This document shows positions 62,140-64,000 of a DNA stretch of 64,000 nt, one piece after another. The stretch covers positions 2,700,501 to 2,764,500 of the forward strand of contig NZ_CP104007.1 in the NCBI RefSeq assembly GCF_029201545.1. The letters run 5' to 3'. The notes beneath the pieces were generated by a model, which was not told the origin of the DNA, ran no database searches, and saw only the letters and a program-made list of their open reading frames with translations. Each line of letters begins with the position of its first letter. Position 1 is the stretch's first letter. Both the position numbers and the translations under genes were made by a program. The DNA comes from Devosia sp. FJ2-5-3 (GTDB lineage Bacteria; Pseudomonadota; Alphaproteobacteria; Rhizobiales; Devosiaceae).

Positions 62140-63675
62140 CTACCGTTCGACCAGCGCAACGCGCGCATTGTACCAGTTCATGAAGGCCGATGTGCTCAAC
62201 GACAGGGTGAGGTAGACCGCCATGGTGATGGCGATGACCTCGATGGCTTTGCCTGTCTGGTTGAGCGTGGTGCCCATGAAGACGTTGACCAGTTCGGGAT
62301 AGCCGATTGCCGCCCCGAGCGAGGAGTTCTTGGTCAAGTTGAGATACTGGCTGGTGAGCGGCGGGATGATGACCCGCATGGCCTGTGGGATGACCACGAG
62401 GCGTAGGCGATCGCCTTCGCGCAGGCCCAGCGAGGCCGCAGCCTCGGTCTGGCCCTTGTTGACGGCCTGGATGCCGCTGCGCACGTTTTCGGCAATGAAG
62501 GCGGCCGTGTAGATGGTGAGCCCCATGACGAGGGCCACCATTTCGGGGACGAGCTGCAACCCACCCCGGAAATTGAACCGCTCGAGCAGCGGCATTTCGA
62601 AGGCGAGCGAGGCCCCGGTGACCCAGTAGATCAGGGCCGGCACGGCGATGATGAGCAGCACCGGCAGGGCGAGAGGGAATTTGCTGTCCCGCGCTGCGGG
62701 CCGACGGTCCGCACCAAGCAAGGTCCAGCCATAGGCCAGGGCGAGGAGGCCCGAGACCGCGGCGATGGCCAGTTCGGACATGAAGCCGAACATGCCACCG
62801 AGCGCAAAGCGCCCGATCGCCCAGGCAATGGCAAAGCCGATGAACGCACGCCCATAGACACCCATGGTGGTGAGGCTGAGCGCAGCGAGCGCTGCTGCGC
62901 CGACCAATGGCAGCAGGGAATTCGTTCCCAGCGCGGGAACCACGCTGCCGAGCAGCGAAAACGCCAAATACCCGAAGAGGAACGTGACAACGAGGGCGGC
63001 GATGCGCGACCCCAGCTTGACGAATGGTGGATAGTGTCCGGTCTGGGCGCGCACACCGACTGACCACCGGACAAGAGCAATTGCCGCGATAATAGAGAGC
63101 ACGGCCGCCACGACCACCCAGGTGATCTCTGCATCCGGCATGGGCCGTGGAACCACGATGCCGCGCTGGTTGACGAAGACGCCGAGAGGCAGCTCGAAGG
63201 ATTCCCGCACCGCCGGCATGGCCTTGAGCACCGCGAAATACCAGAAGAACAGCTGCAGCAGCAGCGGCACGTTGCGGATGATCTCGATGTAGACGGTGGC
63301 GAAACGCGCGATCAGCCAGTTCGACGACAGTCTTGCCACGCCCAGGACAAAGCCCAGCATGGTGGCGAAGACGATACCGATGGCCGCAACCAATAGAGTA
63401 TTGAGCAGACCAACCAGGAAGGCTTCCCAGTAATAGGATGATCGGTCAAACGGGATCAGCGAGAAGCTGATGCCGAAACCCGATGTCTGGAACAGGAAGT
63501 CGAACCCGGTCGACTTGTTTTGCGCTGCCAAATTGGCAGCGGTGTTCATGATGATCCAGACGAAAAAAACGATCACGGCCGCGGCGACCAGAACCTGGTA
63601 CAGAATGCCGCGAATGACAGGATCGTTGTAGAACGCAGTTCGCGGCGGGGCCGCGAGATTGTCTTGGACGGCCAT
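62140..63675 (-). CDS. aapQ: General amino-acid ABC transporter permease AapQ with a large insertion
   Basis: 511 residues, about 110 more than the roughly 400 usual for AapQ. Residues 1-217 and from about 329 on match the family (NVPLLLQLFFWYFAV; the EAA loop EAAASLGLREGDRLRLVVIPQ; FNFRGGLQLVPE). The extra block, residues 218-328, is hydrophobic with perhaps four more membrane helices (AALVVTFLFGYLAFSLLG, GFAIAWAIGRFALGGMFG). The frame is open throughout, so it is not a simple frameshift. Function otherwise as in the family. Confidence 0.9.
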   Translation of the reverse strand: MAVQDNLAAPPRTAFYNDPVIRGILYQVLVAAAVIVFFVWIIMNTAANLAAQNKSTGFDFLFQTSGFGISFSLIPFDRSSYYWEAFLVGLLNTLLVAAIGIVFATMLGFVLGVARLSSNWLIARFATVYIEIIRNVPLLLQLFFWYFAVLKAMPAVRESFELPLGVFVNQRGIVVPRPMPDAEITWVVVAAVLSIIAAIALVRWSVGVRAQTGHYPPFVKLGSRIAALVVTFLFGYLAFSLLGSVVPALGTNSLLPLVGAAALAALSLTTMGVYGRAFIGFAIAWAIGRFALGGMFGFMSELAIAAVSGLLALAYGWTLLGADRRPAARDSKFPLALPVLLIIAVPALIYWVTGASLAFEMPLLERFNFRGGLQLVPEMVALVMGLTIYTAAFIAENVRSGIQAVNKGQTEAAASLGLREGDRLRLVVIPQAMRVIIPPLTSQYLNLTKNSSLGAAIGYPELVNVFMGTTLNQTGKAIEVIAITMAVYLTLSLSTSAFMNWYNARVALVER

Positions 63676-63827
63676 TGGCGAAAAGTCCCCTTTTTAGGGC
63701 CGCATACGCGTCACGACGACATCAAAATGCGGAACAGCCGGCCACCCTCGGCCTGCCTCAGGCAGGAGGGACGCGAAAATTCCGTTGGATGATGAGGTCG
63801 CTCATTTCATGCATGCGCCTAAACGAA

Positions 63828-63852
63828 CTGGCGCCCGATCAATGGGCGCCAG
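63828..63852 (-). promoter_or_regulatory. Hairpin between aapJ and aapQ
   Basis: Perfect 9-bp stem CTGGCGCCC / GGGCGCCAG with a seven-base loop, 12 bases after the aapJ stop. Such hairpins often protect the upstream binding-protein mRNA or cut transcription partly, so that the binding protein is made in excess. Confidence 0.65.
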
Positions 63853-63864
63853 CACTGTTTCGCC

Positions 63865-64000
63865 TTAGCGGATCGGCATTGCGTACTGCAGACCGCCATC
63901 GGTCCACAGGGCGTTCAGGCCGCGAGCCAGGCCAATCTCGGTGTTGGGGCCGACATGGCGATCATAGGATTCGCCGTAATTGCCGATGTGCTTGATGATG
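63865..64000 (-). CDS. aapJ: Amino-acid ABC transporter substrate-binding protein, C-terminal fragment
   Basis: Only the last 44 residues are in the window (IGNYGESYDRHVGPNTEIG ... TDGGLQYAMPIR), ending with TAA at 63865-63867. They are highly like the C-terminus of AapJ and like the paralogue at 59.1-60.1 kb. First gene of the aapJQMP operon. Confidence 0.9.
   Translation of the reverse strand, partial: IIKHIGNYGESYDRHVGPNTEIGLARGLNALWTDGGLQYAMPIR

Noticed and set aside
62140..63675. aapQ as a frameshifted or chimeric gene
   Set aside because: Both ends and the inserted block are in one frame, with family motifs on both sides.

Overview
The window reads as a chromosomal segment of a high-GC alphaproteobacterium of the order Hyphomicrobiales (Rhizobiales). 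The support is the clustering of fabH, plsX, a DUF177 gene, a ubiquinol-cytochrome c chaperone gene and bamE; glyA behind a ZTP riboswitch; an Aap-type general amino-acid ABC operon; general-stress (EcfG-type) promoter motifs; and the continuous minus-strand block secE-nusG-rplKAJL-rpoBC-rpsLG-fusA-tuf-S10-spc-alpha without rpsD. A Devosia-like genus is a guess only.

Layout. 1-7.1 kb: minus-strand fatty-acid/phospholipid genes (fabH, plsX) with DUF177 and the cytochrome bc1 chaperone, divergent bamE, then glyA-nrdR-ribH-nusB, with glyA behind a ZTP (pfl) riboswitch and a previously unlisted 34-codon ORF whose stop overlaps the glyA start. 7.4-11.3 kb: a small accessory island with a luciferase-like monooxygenase/FAD-oxidase fusion, a convergent NAD(P)-dependent reductase and a YciI protein. 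11.4-42.5 kb: about 31 kb of minus-strand ribosomal protein, translation factor, RNA polymerase, adk and secY/secE genes, punctuated by recognisable promoters and hairpins. 42.6-48 kb: accessory/stress region with a small hypothetical, an RTX/DUF4214 protein, a 27-residue membrane peptide with a textbook EcfG-type promoter, tRNA-Gly and tRNA-Tyr, two single-domain response regulators, a Crp/Fnr regulator, a 55-residue polar protein with a second EcfG-like promoter and a PRC-barrel protein. 48.3-59 kb: plus-strand housekeeping and metabolic genes (tRNA-Trp, rlmB, a lipoprotein polysaccharide deacetylase on the minus strand, benE-mobA, tRNA-Asn, a fosmidomycin-resistance-type MFS gene with an SRPBCC gene, phrB, cysK, cls). 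59-64 kb: Aap amino-acid ABC transporter genes on the minus strand (partial aapJ, an unusually long aapQ, aapM, aapP) followed by a second, divergent aapJ paralogue.

Most of the window is ordinary core genome. I did not find a clear-cut new defence or mobile system. The most worthwhile leads are the riboswitch plus coupled small ORF ahead of glyA, the monooxygenase-oxidase fusion, the roughly 110-residue hydrophobic insertion in AapQ, the triple hairpin repeat between nusG and rplK, the EcfG-linked small genes, and a dispersed palindromic repeat whose two copies each contain the stop codon of the neighbouring gene. Coordinates are by eye; protein family calls rest on recognised motifs, with no database search behind them.
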